Assembly: GCA_002344625.1 (NCBI GenBank)
Contig: DDUE01000005.1
Location: forward strand, 62,408 to 126,407
Direction: 5' to 3'
DNA length: 64,000 nucleotides
Origin: Rhodocyclaceae bacterium UBA2346
GTDB taxonomy: Bacteria > Pseudomonadota > Gammaproteobacteria > Burkholderiales > Rhodocyclaceae
Position numbers and translations under genes: made by a program. The notes beneath the pieces are model-generated. The model saw only the letters and a program-made list of their open reading frames with translations. It had not been told where the DNA came from and did not search any database. Positions 10,257 through 18,849 of this stretch are shown here, in pieces (the stretch's first letter is position 1; every line of letters starts with the position of its first letter).

Positions 10257-11438
10257 TCAGGTGAAGCGCTCTTCGAGTGCAGCGATCGCCGGCAAGGTCT
10301 TGCCTTCCAGGAACTCCAGAAACGCGCCGCCCCCGGTCGAAATGTAGCCGACGTCGTCGGCGATGTGGAACTTGGCGATTGCAGCCAGCGTATCGCCGCC
10401 ACCGGCGATCGAGAAGGCTTCGGAGTGCGCGATGGCGGAGGCGACCATCTTGGTTCCGCCGGCGAATTGCGGTAGTTCGAATACGCCCACCGGGCCGTTC
10501 CACACGATCGTGCCCGCGTTGGCAATGATCTCGGCGAGTTTGGCTGCGGTTTTCGGACCGACGTCCAGGATGCGGTCATGTGTGGCGACATCGTCGACCG
10601 AGATCTTGTTGGCCCGGGCGAGTGCCGAGACTTCGTCGGCGACGACCACGTCGGTGGGCAGGGGCACCTCTGCCCCGCGCGCCTTCATCGCGTCCATGAT
10701 GGCATGGGCTTCCTTGACCAGATCCGGCTCGGCGAGCGAATCCCCGATGCGCTTGCCGGAGGCGAGCAGAAAGGTGTTGGCGATGCCGCCGCCGACGATG
10801 AGTTGATCGACCTTGTCGGCCAGCGATCTGAGGATGGTCAGCTTGCTCGAAACCTTGGAGCCGCCCACGATCGCAACCAGGGGCCGGGCCGGTTGATGCA
10901 ATGCCTTGCCGAGTGCATCGATTTCGGCCCCCATCAGCATGCCGGCGCAGGCGACCGGGGCGAAGCGGGCGATGCCGTGGGTGGTGGCTTCGGCCCGGTG
11001 GGCGGTGCCGAATGCGTCGTTCACATAGATGTCGCACAGGGCGGCCATCTTCTTCGCGAGTTCTTCGTTGTTCTTCTTCTCGCCCTTGTTGCAGCGGCAA
11101 TTCTCGAGCAGCACCACCTCGCCGGGATTGACGTGGAAGCCGCCCTCCACCCAGTCCCGGACTAGGCGCACCGGCTTGTGCAGCAACTGCCCCAGGCGTA
11201 CGGCCACCGGGGCCAGCGTGTCGTCCGGACCGACCTCGCCTTCGGTCGGGCGTCCGAGATGCGAAGTCACCATGACCGCTGCGCCGCGGTCGAGACAATA
11301 TTGAATGGAGGGAAGCGAAGCCTTGATACGGGTGTCTTCGGTGATGTTTCCGGCTTCGTCCTGGGGGACGTTCAGGTCGGCACGAATGAAGACACGTTTG
11401 TCTGCGACAGCCAGGTCGGTAAGCTTGAGCACGTTCAT
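10257..11438 (-). CDS. pgk: Phosphoglycerate kinase
   Basis: Converts 3-phosphoglycerate and ATP to 1,3-bisphosphoglycerate in the Calvin/gluconeogenic direction, or the reverse in glycolysis. The 393-residue protein has the N-domain substrate motif RADLNVP (about residues 19-25), [12 protein letters not shown] near the hinge and the C-terminal nucleotide motif GGGDTLAAI followed by [17 protein letters not shown]. It is the last gene of the operon prk-tkt-gap-epd-pgk and starts only seven bases after the epd stop, so translation is likely coupled. The assignment is secure. Confidence 0.97.
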   Translation of the reverse strand: MNVLKLTDLAVADKRVFIRADLNVPQDEAGNITEDTRIKASLPSIQYCLDRGAAVMVTSHLGRPTEGEVGPDDTLAPVAVRLGQLLHKPVRLVRDWVEGGFHVNPGEVVLLENCRCNKGEKKNNEELAKKMAALCDIYVNDAFGTAHRAEATTHGIARFAPVACAGMLMGAEIDALGKALHQPARPLVAIVGGSKVSSKLTILRSLADKVDQLIVGGGIANTFLLASGKRIGDSLAEPDLVKEAHAIMDAMKARGAEVPLPTDVVVADEVSALARANKISVDDVATHDRILDVGPKTAAKLAEIIANAGTIVWNGPVGVFELPQFAGGTKMVASAIAHSEAFSIAGGGDTLAAIAKFHIADDVGYISTGGGAFLEFLEGKTLPAIAALEERFT

Positions 11439-11445
11439 GGGTGGA

Positions 11446-12540
11446 TCATCCAGGTAGGTGGCTAATTGCGGGCGCCCGCTCAGTGGGTGCCGGCCAACGG
11501 GTTTGCCAATGGTCGAGCGCGTCCACGAGCCGGTTGGCGAAGCCCCATTCGTTGTCGAACCATAGCAAGAGGCTCATCAGTCGGGTGCCGCTCGCACGCG
11601 TCTGACTGCCGTCGACGATGGCCGAATGGGGGTCGTGGTTGAAGTCTATCGACGCGTGCGGGTCGTCGGTGTAGGCGATCAGGCGTGCGAACGATCCGTT
11701 GGCCGCCTCGCGCAGCAAGGTATTGACGGTAGCGACGTCGATGCGGGTGCGGGTGGTCAACACCAGATCGATCGCCGAAACGTTGAGGGTCGGAACCCGG
11801 ATCGCTTTGGCTTCGACCTTGCCGGCGAGCTGCGGCATCAAGCGTTCGATGCCGCGCGCGAGTCCGGTCGAAACCGGAATGATCGACTGCATCGCCGAGC
11901 GGGTCCGGCGCAGATCCGTATGGTGGTAACCGTCGATCAAGGGTTGATCGTTCATGACCGAGTGCAGCGTCGTGAGCAGCACGTGTTCGATGCCGAAAGC
12001 CTGGTCGAGCAGCGCCAGCACCGGCACCGCGGCGTTGGTCGTGCATGAGGCATTCGACACGATGCGTTCGTCGCCGTCGAGGCGGTCGTGGTTGATGCCA
12101 TACACGACTGTCGCGTCGACATCGCTGGCACTGTTGCCCGGGTGGGAGAGCAGGACTCGCCGACAGCCCGCCGCGAGAAAGCGTGTCAGGTCGTCACGGT
12201 CGCCATAGCGGCCCGAGCATTCCACCAGCACGTCGATGTCGAGCGCGCGCCAATCGACGTCTTCCGGCGTCTGTGCGTGACTGACCGCGATCGCAGATCC
12301 GTCGATTGCCAGACCGGCCTCGGTGGTCTCGACCGTTCCGGGAAAGCGCCCGTGGGTGGAGTCGAAGCGGGTCAAGTAGGCGATGCTGGCAAGATCGGCC
12401 GGCTCGTTGATCGCGACCACCTGGCTGCGGGCCTGGAACGGTGACGCATGCAGGGCGCGCAGGAAGCTGCGCCCGATACGACCGTAGCCGTTGATGGCAA
12501 GGCGCAGGCGTGCGGGGCCGGACTGTTGGGGTATTGGCAT
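11446..12540 (-). CDS. epd: Erythrose-4-phosphate dehydrogenase-like GAPDH paralogue
   Basis: A second GAPDH-fold protein of 364 residues. Several blocks match Epd rather than [19 protein letters not shown], the phosphate-site region [21 protein letters not shown] and [11 protein letters not shown]. The catalytic Cys lies in SNASCTTN, but the usual second Cys four residues on is Ala. Epd oxidises erythrose 4-phosphate to 4-phosphoerythronate for pyridoxal phosphate synthesis. An epd-pgk-fba order is known in gammaproteobacteria, and here epd sits between gap and pgk. An alternative is a divergent GAPDH with changed cofactor use. No strong ribosome-binding site precedes ATG 12540, and an extra ~10 N-terminal residues precede the Rossmann motif INGYGRIGR. 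Confidence 0.75.
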   Translation of the reverse strand: MPIPQQSGPARLRLAINGYGRIGRSFLRALHASPFQARSQVVAINEPADLASIAYLTRFDSTHGRFPGTVETTEAGLAIDGSAIAVSHAQTPEDVDWRALDIDVLVECSGRYGDRDDLTRFLAAGCRRVLLSHPGNSASDVDATVVYGINHDRLDGDERIVSNASCTTNAAVPVLALLDQAFGIEHVLLTTLHSVMNDQPLIDGYHHTDLRRTRSAMQSIIPVSTGLARGIERLMPQLAGKVEAKAIRVPTLNVSAIDLVLTTRTRIDVATVNTLLREAANGSFARLIAYTDDPHASIDFNHDPHSAIVDGSQTRASGTRLMSLLLWFDNEWGFANRLVDALDHWQTRWPAPTERAPAISHLPG

Positions 12541-12552
12541 CGGTTCTCGGCG

Positions 12553-12580
12553 CCGCTGCCATGCCGAAGCATGGCAGCGG
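12553..12580 (-). other. Intercistronic hairpin with UUCG loop between gap and epd
   Basis: A perfect 12-bp stem (12553-12564 with 12569-12580) closes a four-base loop that reads TTCG on the transcribed minus strand, giving the extra-stable C(UUCG)G tetraloop. It lies between the gap stop and the epd start, so it could protect the upstream gap message from 3' exonucleases or cause partial termination. No T run follows. Confidence 0.7.
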
Positions 12581-12594
12581 TGATCGTGCCGGAT

Positions 12595-13623
12595 TCAGCG
12601 GGCGTCGGCGAGGGCGCGTGCGGCGTCCAGCATGCGGCAGGAATAGCCCCATTCGTTGTCGTACCAGGCCAGCACCTTCACCAGCGTGGAACCGTCCGCG
12701 CCCTTGATGACACGGGTCTGGGTCGCATCGAAGGTGGACGAAACGGTGCTGTGGTTGAAGTCGGAAGACACCAGCGGTTCTTCATTGACAGCCAGTATCC
12801 CCTTCAGAGTGCCGTTGGCGGCCGTCTTCATCAACTGATTCACTTCGTCCTTGCTGGTCTCGCGTCCGGCCGTGAAGGTCAGGTCTACCAGTGAGACGTT
12901 GATGGTCGGCACGCGCAGCGCGAATCCATCCACCTTGCCCTTGAGCGCCGGCAATACCAGACCCACGGCAGCGGCGGCGCCGGTCTTGGTCGGGATGATG
13001 TTGTGAGCGGCGGCGCGCGCGCGGCGCAGGTCCTTGTGGCGCACATCCACCAGCACTTGGTCGTTGGTGAAGGCGTGGATGGTGGTCATCAGGCCCTGCT
13101 CGATGCCGATGTTGTCCTGCAGCACCTTGGCGACCGGTGCCAGACAGTTGGTGGTGCATGAGGCGTTGGAGACGACGGTCATCGCCGCAGTGAGAATCTC
13201 GTGGTTCACCCCGTAGACGATGGTCGCATCGACGTCGTCGCCACCGGGTGCGGAAATCAGCACCTTCTTCGCGCCCTGCTGCAACAGCACTTCGGCCTTG
13301 GCCTTGGAGGTGTACGCACCGGTGCATTCGAGCAGGACGTCCACACCCAGCTCCGCCCAGTTGATCGCCAGCGGATCCTTGGTCGAGAAGAACGGGATGC
13401 GCTTGCCGCCGATGATCATGCAGTTGTCGCCGTCGGTTTCGACCGATGCCGCGAACCGGCCGTGAGTGGTGTCGTACTTGGTCAGGTGGGCATTGGTCTT
13501 GATGTCGCCCGAGGCGTTGATCGCGACCACTTCGAACTCGTTCTCCAGCCCCTGCTCCCAGATGGCTCGCAGCGTGCAGCGTCCGATACGGCCATATCCG
13601 TTGATTGCGATCTTGATCGACAT
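12595..13623 (-). CDS. gap: Glyceraldehyde-3-phosphate dehydrogenase, type I
   Basis: Interconverts glyceraldehyde 3-phosphate and 1,3-bisphosphoglycerate. The protein is 342 residues, with Rossmann motif INGYGRIGR (7-15), catalytic Cys156 in SNASCTTNC and the C-terminal [11 protein letters not shown]. At the end of the second beta strand it reads INASGD where NAD-specific enzymes carry Asp (INDPF type); the NADP-dependent GapB enzymes have a similar Ala-Ser change. This points to an anabolic NADPH-linked role, fitting the Calvin operon. I use ATG 13623 (MSIKIAIN) with AGAGGA upstream; a longer frame to 13677 lacks support. Stem-loops flank the gene on both sides. Confidence 0.95.
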   Translation of the reverse strand: MSIKIAINGYGRIGRCTLRAIWEQGLENEFEVVAINASGDIKTNAHLTKYDTTHGRFAASVETDGDNCMIIGGKRIPFFSTKDPLAINWAELGVDVLLECTGAYTSKAKAEVLLQQGAKKVLISAPGGDDVDATIVYGVNHEILTAAMTVVSNASCTTNCLAPVAKVLQDNIGIEQGLMTTIHAFTNDQVLVDVRHKDLRRARAAAHNIIPTKTGAAAAVGLVLPALKGKVDGFALRVPTINVSLVDLTFTAGRETSKDEVNQLMKTAANGTLKGILAVNEEPLVSSDFNHSTVSSTFDATQTRVIKGADGSTLVKVLAWYDNEWGYSCRMLDAARALADAR

Positions 13624-13656
13624 GTCTAAGTCCTCTCTATGAACGAAAATGTCTGG

Positions 13657-13675
13657 GGCGGTCGGCCCGACCGCC
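13657..13675 (-). other. Intercistronic hairpin between tkt and gap
   Basis: A 7-bp perfect stem (13657-13663 with 13669-13675) and 5-base loop begin five bases after the tkt stop on the transcribed strand. It is the second of three junction hairpins in this operon. Confidence 0.6.
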
Positions 13676-13680
13676 AAGTC

Positions 13681-15711
13681 TTACTCGAGCAGCGCTCTGA
13701 CGGCCGCGACCACCGCGTCGGTGGTGATGCCGAACAGTTTGAACAGTTCGCCTGCGGGAGCGGATTCGCCGAAGCGATCGATTCCGATGACGGCGCCCAG
13801 GCCGCTGTCGGCAGCGCCCACGTACTTGCACCAGCCGTCGGTCACCCCTGCCTCGACTGCCACCCGCGGTATGCCGGCTGGCAGGACCGCGGCGCGCCAG
13901 GCGGAATCCTGGCGGTCGAAGACGTTGGTGGACGGCATCGACACCACCCGCACCGCGATGCCGTCGGCCGCCAGCGCCTTCTGCGCTTCGAGCGCCAGCG
14001 CGACTTCGGAGCCGGTGGCGATGACGACGGCCGCCGGTTTGCCGCCCGGGGCGTCGCTCAGGATGTAGCCACCCCGGCGGATGGCCGCGGTCTGTGCTTC
14101 GGTGCGCGCCTGGAAGGGCAGGTTCTGGCGCGAGAACATCAGCGACGAAGGGCCGTCGCGGCGTTCGAGCGCATGGGCCCAGGCCACCGCCGACTCGGTG
14201 GTGTCGCACGGGCGCCAGACATCCATGTTGGGCATCAGGCGCAGGCTGGCGGTCTGCTCGACCGGCTGGTGGGTCGGTCCATCCTCGCCCAGCCCGATCG
14301 AATCATGCGTGAACACGAAGATCTGGCGGATCTTCATCAGCGCCGCCATGCGCAGCGCATTGCGCGCATATTCGCTGAACATCAGGAAGGTGGCGGTGTA
14401 CGGGATCAGCCCGCGATGCAGCGCGATGCCGTTGGCGATCGCGCACATGCCGAACTCGCGTACTCCGTAATACACGTAATTGCCACCGCTCTCGCGGCCG
14501 ACGCCTTTCGACCCGGACCACAGCGTGAGGTTGGAGCCGGCGAGATCGGCCGAGCCGCCCAGCAGCTCGGGCAGTTTCGGGGCGAAGGCTTCGATGCTGT
14601 TCTGGCTCGCCTTGCGGGTGGCGATGGTCTCGGCCTTGGCCGCAACGTCGGCAATCACCCGGTCGACATGCGCGGACCAGTCGGCGGGCAACTCGCCGTT
14701 GATCCGGCGCGAGAACTCGGTGGCGAGCTCGGGGTAGGCGCGCGCGTAAGCAGCAAAACGCTGGTTCCAGTCGGCTTCGGCCGCCTTGCCGGCTTCGACC
14801 GCGCTCCAGGCGGCGTAGACGTCGGCAGGCACTTCGAAGGGCGCGTGATTCCAACCGATATGGGTGCGGGTGGCGGCGATCTCGGCATCGCCAAGCGGCG
14901 CGCCATGCACGTCGTGCGATCCCTGCTTGTTGGGAGCGCCCGCGCCGATCACGGTCTTGCAGCAGATCAGCGTGGGCTGGGTCGTGTTCGTGCGGGCAGC
15001 CACGATGGCGGCCTCGATGGCGGCCGGGTCGTGGCCCTGGACGTCGCGAATGACCTGCCAGCCGTAGGCTTCGAAGCGCTTGGGGGTGTCGTCGGTGAAC
15101 CAGCCTTCGACATGGCCGTCGATCGAGATCGCATTGTCGTCGTAGAACGCGACCAGCTTGCCCAGGCCCCAGGTGCCGGCGAGCGAGCAGGCTTCATGCG
15201 AGATGCCTTCCATCAGGCAGCCGTCGCCGAGAAAGACCCATGTGCGGTGATCGACGATCTCGTGCCCCGGGCGATTGAACGCGTCGGCGAGAAGCTTTTC
15301 GGCAAGGGCCATCCCGACCGCATTCGAAATGCCCTGGCCAAGCGGGCCGGTGGTGGTTTCGATGCCTGGGGCATAGCCGTATTCGGGGTGCCCCGGGGTC
15401 TTGCTGTGGAGCTGGCGGAAGCGTTTGAGTTCCTCGATCGGCAGGTCGTAGCCGGAAAGGTGCAGCAAGGCGTAATGCAGCATCGAGCCATGCCCGTTGG
15501 ACAGCACGAAGCGGTCGCGATCCGGCCAGGTCGGGTTGGCGGGGCTGTGCTTGAGATGATGCCGCCACAACACCTCGGCGATCTCGGCCATGCCCATCGG
15601 CGCACCCGGGTGGCCGGACTTTGCCTGCTGCACGGCATCCATCGCGAGCGCGCGGATCGCACCCGTGAGTGGATTGAACACGGGAGGCTTGACGTTGCGA
15701 CTCTGATGCAT
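13681..15711 (-). CDS. tkt: Transketolase
   Basis: Thiamine-diphosphate enzyme moving two-carbon units between sugar phosphates in the Calvin and pentose-phosphate pathways. At 676 residues it is full length. It shows the N-terminal motif [12 protein letters not shown] (about residues 29-40), [14 protein letters not shown] and the ThDP/Mg motif [13 protein letters not shown] (about 155-167), then the pyrimidine domain with [16 protein letters not shown] and the C-terminal domain with [11 protein letters not shown] start it at MHQSRNVK (15711); the frame runs on to 15762 but that stretch is not conserved-looking, and no clear ribosome-binding site marks either. It is the second gene of the prk-led operon. 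Confidence 0.95.
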   Translation of the reverse strand: MHQSRNVKPPVFNPLTGAIRALAMDAVQQAKSGHPGAPMGMAEIAEVLWRHHLKHSPANPTWPDRDRFVLSNGHGSMLHYALLHLSGYDLPIEELKRFRQLHSKTPGHPEYGYAPGIETTTGPLGQGISNAVGMALAEKLLADAFNRPGHEIVDHRTWVFLGDGCLMEGISHEACSLAGTWGLGKLVAFYDDNAISIDGHVEGWFTDDTPKRFEAYGWQVIRDVQGHDPAAIEAAIVAARTNTTQPTLICCKTVIGAGAPNKQGSHDVHGAPLGDAEIAATRTHIGWNHAPFEVPADVYAAWSAVEAGKAAEADWNQRFAAYARAYPELATEFSRRINGELPADWSAHVDRVIADVAAKAETIATRKASQNSIEAFAPKLPELLGGSADLAGSNLTLWSGSKGVGRESGGNYVYYGVREFGMCAIANGIALHRGLIPYTATFLMFSEYARNALRMAALMKIRQIFVFTHDSIGLGEDGPTHQPVEQTASLRLMPNMDVWRPCDTTESAVAWAHALERRDGPSSLMFSRQNLPFQARTEAQTAAIRRGGYILSDAPGGKPAAVVIATGSEVALALEAQKALAADGIAVRVVSMPSTNVFDRQDSAWRAAVLPAGIPRVAVEAGVTDGWCKYVGAADSGLGAVIGIDRFGESAPAGELFKLFGITTDAVVAAVRALLE

Positions 15712-15795
15712 GGTGATCGATACCCGGCTTTTTCGAAGAGCCGGATTATCGCCGATAAACACCCCCGACCGCTAGGCGCGGGGCGATCGTGACGC

Positions 15796-15842
15796 GCCCG
15801 GCGGCGGGCGGCGGGACGCTGTGCCCCGGTCGGCCGCCGGGC
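15796..15842 (-). other. Intercistronic stem-loop between prk and tkt
   Basis: A perfect 10-bp GC stem (15796-15805 with 15833-15842) encloses 27 bases. It begins six bases after the prk stop on the transcribed strand and lies about 85 bases before tkt. A second, weaker stem (15724-15729 with 15739-15744) lies just before the tkt start. Confidence 0.55.
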
Positions 15843-15848
15843 TGGCCC

Positions 15849-16724
15849 TCATTTGGCGCGCCGGCTCTTCTCCATCAGGCGCCAGATCAGCGGGGTCAGA
15901 ATCAACTGCATCGCCAGGTCGAGTTTTCCGCCCGGTATCACGATGGTGTTGGCGCGCGACATGAACGACTCGTGGATCATGTTGACCAGGTAGGGAAAGT
16001 CGACGCCACGGGGGTCCTTGAAGCGAATCACCACCATCGATTCGCTCAGTGACGGAACGTCGCGGGCAATGAACGGGTTCGAGGTGTCGACGATCGGTAC
16101 GCGCTGGAAGTTGATATGGGTCCGGGCAAACTGCGGAACGATGAAATGAACATAATCGTGCATCCGCCGCAGAATCGTGTCCTGAACCGCCTCCATCGAG
16201 TAGCCGCGCACGCGGGTGTCGCGATGCAGCTTCTGGATCCACTCGAGGTTGATGGTCGGCGCGACGCCGATCAGCAGATCCACATGGCGGGCAATGTCGA
16301 TGGTGTCGGTCACCACCCCGCCGTGAAGGCCTTCGTAGAACAGGCAGTCGGTTCCGACCGGGAGGTCTTCCCACTGGGTGAACGTGCCCATGGGCAATCC
16401 CCAGTGCATCGACTGCGCCTCGTCGTGGATATACAGCCTGCGCCGTCCGACGGCCGATTCGCCGTAGCGCCGGAACAACTCCTCGAGTTCGTCGAGCAGA
16501 TTGGCCTCGGGGCCGAAGTGGCTGACTCCCGGGCCGCGGGTCGACTCGGCGGCGGCGATGCGTTTCTTCATCTCGTCGCGGGTATAGCGATGAAAGCTGT
16601 CGCCTTCGACGACTGCGGCTTCGACCCCCTCGCGATGAAATATCGCCTCGAAGGTGTGCTTGACGGTGGTGGTGCCGGCGCCCGACGAGCCGGTGACCGC
16701 AATGATGGGATGTTTGACGGACAT
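15849..16724 (-). CDS. prk: Phosphoribulokinase (proteobacterial class I)
   Basis: Phosphorylates ribulose 5-phosphate to ribulose 1,5-bisphosphate, the CO2 acceptor, and is a Calvin-cycle marker enzyme. The 291-residue length is that of proteobacterial CbbP. Visible motifs are the P-loop GSSGAGTTTVKHTFE (about residues 12-26), VVEGDSFHRY with the substrate-binding Asp, and YEGLHGG with the Walker-B-like acid. GGAGG lies five bases before ATG 16724. It heads the operon prk-tkt-gap-epd-pgk. RuBisCO and a CbbR-type regulator are not in this window, so carbon fixation is inferred from this gene and not demonstrated. Confidence 0.95.
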   Translation of the reverse strand: MSVKHPIIAVTGSSGAGTTTVKHTFEAIFHREGVEAAVVEGDSFHRYTRDEMKKRIAAAESTRGPGVSHFGPEANLLDELEELFRRYGESAVGRRRLYIHDEAQSMHWGLPMGTFTQWEDLPVGTDCLFYEGLHGGVVTDTIDIARHVDLLIGVAPTINLEWIQKLHRDTRVRGYSMEAVQDTILRRMHDYVHFIVPQFARTHINFQRVPIVDTSNPFIARDVPSLSESMVVIRFKDPRGVDFPYLVNMIHESFMSRANTIVIPGGKLDLAMQLILTPLIWRLMEKSRRAK

Positions 16725-16785
16725 TGAAGCCTCCAGTGATCAAGCTTGTTCGTGGCGGCTGGTTGGGGTGCGTGTCATGCGCCGG

Positions 16786-17037
16786 TCAGCGCGATGCGAA
16801 CACCCGCCTGGCCGCGACTACCAGCACATGTACCTCGTCGGCGCTCATGTCGGGATAGTGGTTGCGCAGGGTACGGTAGGCGAGATGATCGAGGCTGTTG
16901 CTGCCCCAATGGTTCTCGGGTGCGAAAAAAGGTTCGATCAGCATGATCGCTTCGTCAAACACGCCGCGTACCCGCAAGTGCTTGCGACGTTCCAGGGTCT
17001 GGGTGCTCGATAGATCGGAAGAGACGGATTCGCTCAT
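16786..17037 (-). CDS. Unknown 83-residue protein upstream of prk
   Basis: A small, mixed-charge, soluble-looking protein. It has a Ser/Glu-rich start (MSESVSSDLSS), then TLERRKHLRVRGVFDEAIMLI and a His/Tyr-rich middle (LDHLAYRTLRNHYPDMS), ending VLVVAARRVFASR. I do not recognise a family. It lies 61 bases upstream of prk on the same strand, so it may lead the Calvin operon transcript. ATG 17037 has no clear ribosome-binding site, and the frame continues to 17160, so the start is uncertain. Codon use looks like its neighbours (G/C in third positions), which supports coding. No membrane segment or signal peptide is seen. Confidence 0.6.
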   Translation of the reverse strand: MSESVSSDLSSTQTLERRKHLRVRGVFDEAIMLIEPFFAPENHWGSNSLDHLAYRTLRNHYPDMSADEVHVLVVAARRVFASR

Positions 17038-17202
17038 AGGTATTGGGAGATGTCGATGCAACAGGAGCCGCACTGGCGTTCCTGCGCTTGCGCGCATGCG
17101 GCGCCAGTGGGCGTACTCGGCCGAGGCCATGTGTCGCCATGCCTGTGTGGGCAAGTTCACGCCGATCCGCAGGGCGATCCAGGCGCGTGGTCGGTGGGTC
17201 GG

Positions 17203-18012
17203 TCACGAGTGCGCCGCCAGCCAGGTTCGCCATTCGCCGAACAGCGATGGACTCGCCGCCGCGATCACGCCGCGCTTGACCGACGGGCCGGCCATCAGTG
17301 AGCCGCCGTCGAGCGAGACCGCCTTGCCGCCGGCTTCGTCGAGAATGAGCTGGCCGGCCGCATAGTCCCACAGCTTTTGGCCGCCGTGAAGATAGACGTC
17401 GAGACGTCCGGCCGCGACGAAGCACCACTCGAGCGCGCTCGAGCCGAAGTTGCGCTGCGAATAATAGGGCGGGCGGACCGCGAGTTCGTCGCCCAGATGG
17501 TTGCTGATCCGCTTGAAATCGATGCCCGCGACGGCGTCGCGCAACTGCAGCGCAGCGTTGCGCAGGGGGAGCTCGGCGCCGTTCAGGAAGGCGCCTGCAC
17601 CCTTGGCGGCGAAGAAGGACTCGTCGGTGACCGGGTTATAGACCACGCCGAACTGGGGTTCGTGATCGACCAGGTAGGCAATCGAGACCGCGAAGAACGG
17701 GATCCCGTTGGCGAAATTGGTCGTGCCGTCGATCGGATCGATGCACCACATGCCCTTGCGGCCAGCGGCCCAGCAGTGGGCCTGTTCTTCGTCGCTCATC
17801 TCCTCGCCCAGGACCGGGCCCGGCATGAGACCTGGAAGCGCATCGGTGAAACGGCGCTGTGATTCCATGTCAGCTTCCGTGAACAGCGAACCATCCGCCT
17901 TCTGGCTGCGCGCAGTCTTCAGATAGCGCGGCAGGATGACCTCGCGCGCGATCTCGCGCACCAGCGATTCGAGGGCACGGGCATCGGCAAGGCGTGCCAT
18001 TGCATTCGGCAT
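17203..18012 (-). CDS. Inositol-monophosphatase-family phosphatase
   Basis: Mg2+-dependent sugar-phosphate phosphatase of the SuhB/CysQ/FBPase-like fold, 269 residues. The metal site motifs are clear: GEEMSDEE (about residue 65), CIDPIDGTTNFANG (about 84-97) and C-terminal WDYAAGQLILDEAGG (about 212-226). ATG 18012 follows AGGAG with good spacing; the longer frame to 18210 is not supported. The substrate cannot be fixed: inositol phosphate, histidinol phosphate, 3'-phosphoadenosine phosphate and fructose bisphosphate are all possible for this fold. The position just upstream of prk makes a sugar-bisphosphate role worth considering. It is divergent from rsmE. Confidence 0.85.
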   Translation of the reverse strand: MPNAMARLADARALESLVREIAREVILPRYLKTARSQKADGSLFTEADMESQRRFTDALPGLMPGPVLGEEMSDEEQAHCWAAGRKGMWCIDPIDGTTNFANGIPFFAVSIAYLVDHEPQFGVVYNPVTDESFFAAKGAGAFLNGAELPLRNAALQLRDAVAGIDFKRISNHLGDELAVRPPYYSQRNFGSSALEWCFVAAGRLDVYLHGGQKLWDYAAGQLILDEAGGKAVSLDGGSLMAGPSVKRGVIAAASPSLFGEWRTWLAAHS

Positions 18013-18067
18013 TTTTGCTCCTGGTGTTGCGCCGCGGGGAGACATGCGCCGCAGCGTAAATGCACGG

Positions 18068-18107
18068 CTCGGTGCGGTCCGCGCGTGGATGCGCTGGCCG
18101 CACCGAG
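18068..18107. repeat. 10-bp inverted repeat in the rsmE upstream region
   Basis: Perfect arms at 18068-18077 and 18098-18107 with a 20-base centre that can itself fold. It covers the place where the -35 of the rsmE promoter would be and lies between divergent genes, so it could be an operator or a cruciform-forming site. Confidence 0.6.
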
Positions 18108-18113
18108 TTTCCC

Positions 18114-18119
18114 TATAAT
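18114..18119 (+). promoter_or_regulatory. Consensus -10 (TATAAT) four bases before rsmE
   Basis: A perfect TATAAT ends at 18119. A start point six to eight bases further on would fall at about 18126, where the second in-frame ATG of rsmE lies, predicting a leaderless mRNA. The -35 region is poor. Confidence 0.5.
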
Positions 18120-18122
18120 AGC

Positions 18123-18848
18123 ATGATGATTTCGCGCTTCTTTTTTCCCGACACCCTGCCCGAATCAGGTGTGGTGCGCCTGCCGGAGGCGCTCGCCCAT
18201 CATGCGACACGCGTGTTGCGCATGGCGCCGGGCGATGCGATGGTGCTTTTCGACGGCGGCGGCGGGGAGGTGGCGGCTCGCCTGCAGGGTGGTGGGCGCG
18301 AGTGGTTCGCTACTCTCGACGAGCGTGATCCGGTGGACCGTGAATCGCCATTGGCACTGGTGCTGGTGCAGGCCCTCGCCAGTGGCGACAAGATGGACTG
18401 GATCGTACAGAAGGCGGTCGAGCTGGGTGTCGCGGCCGTGATCCCGATCGAGGCGCGGAGATCGGTGCTGCGCCTGTCGGGTGAGCGCGCGCTGAAGCGC
18501 GTGGCTCACTGGCAGCAGGTGATGCTGGCAGCCTGCGAGCAGAGCGGGCGCAACCGGGTGCCCGAGATCGGTCCGGTCATGTTGCTCGCGCACTATCTGG
18601 CGACCCATCGCGATACCGACAAGGTGATGTTCTCGCCCGGCATCGGGACGCCGTTGAAGGCGTTGGCGCAGCCGCAGGGGCCGCGCCATTTTCTTGTCGG
18701 TCCGGAAGGGGGGTGGGCCGACGATGAGCTTGCCGCCTGCGGGGCGGCACAGTGTGCGGTGGCGACGCTTGGTCCGCGGGTGCTGCGCACCGAAACGGCC
18801 GGGCTTGTCGCGCTTGCCGCGGCCCAGGTCCTTTGGGGAGATGTCTGA
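18123..18848 (+). CDS. rsmE: 16S rRNA (uracil-1498-N3)-methyltransferase
   Basis: SAM-dependent SPOUT-fold enzyme that methylates U1498 of 16S rRNA. The 241-residue protein has an N-terminal PUA-like RNA-binding part (about 1-70) and a C-terminal knotted domain with the SAM-binding motifs FLVGPEGGWADDE and LGPRVLRTETA (about 190-225). Two ATGs are adjacent (18123 and 18126), and no ribosome-binding site precedes them; a TATAAT only four bases upstream suggests initiation on a leaderless transcript. The next gene, pap, begins directly after this stop. Confidence 0.93.
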   Translation: MMISRFFFPDTLPESGVVRLPEALAHHATRVLRMAPGDAMVLFDGGGGEVAARLQGGGREWFATLDERDPVDRESPLALVLVQALASGDKMDWIVQKAVELGVAAVIPIEARRSVLRLSGERALKRVAHWQQVMLAACEQSGRNRVPEIGPVMLLAHYLATHRDTDKVMFSPGIGTPLKALAQPQGPRHFLVGPEGGWADDELAACGAAQCAVATLGPRVLRTETAGLVALAAAQVLWGDV

Positions 18849-18849
18849 A

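Noticed and set aside
13639..15792. A 717-residue open frame on the plus strand opposite tkt
   Set aside because: Antisense shadow of a clear transketolase; its Arg/Gly/His/Asp-rich composition is what high-GC codon bias produces on the other strand.
10257..16724. A complete Calvin cycle
   Set aside because: RuBisCO, sedoheptulose bisphosphatase and CbbR are not in this window, so autotrophy cannot be claimed from it alone.
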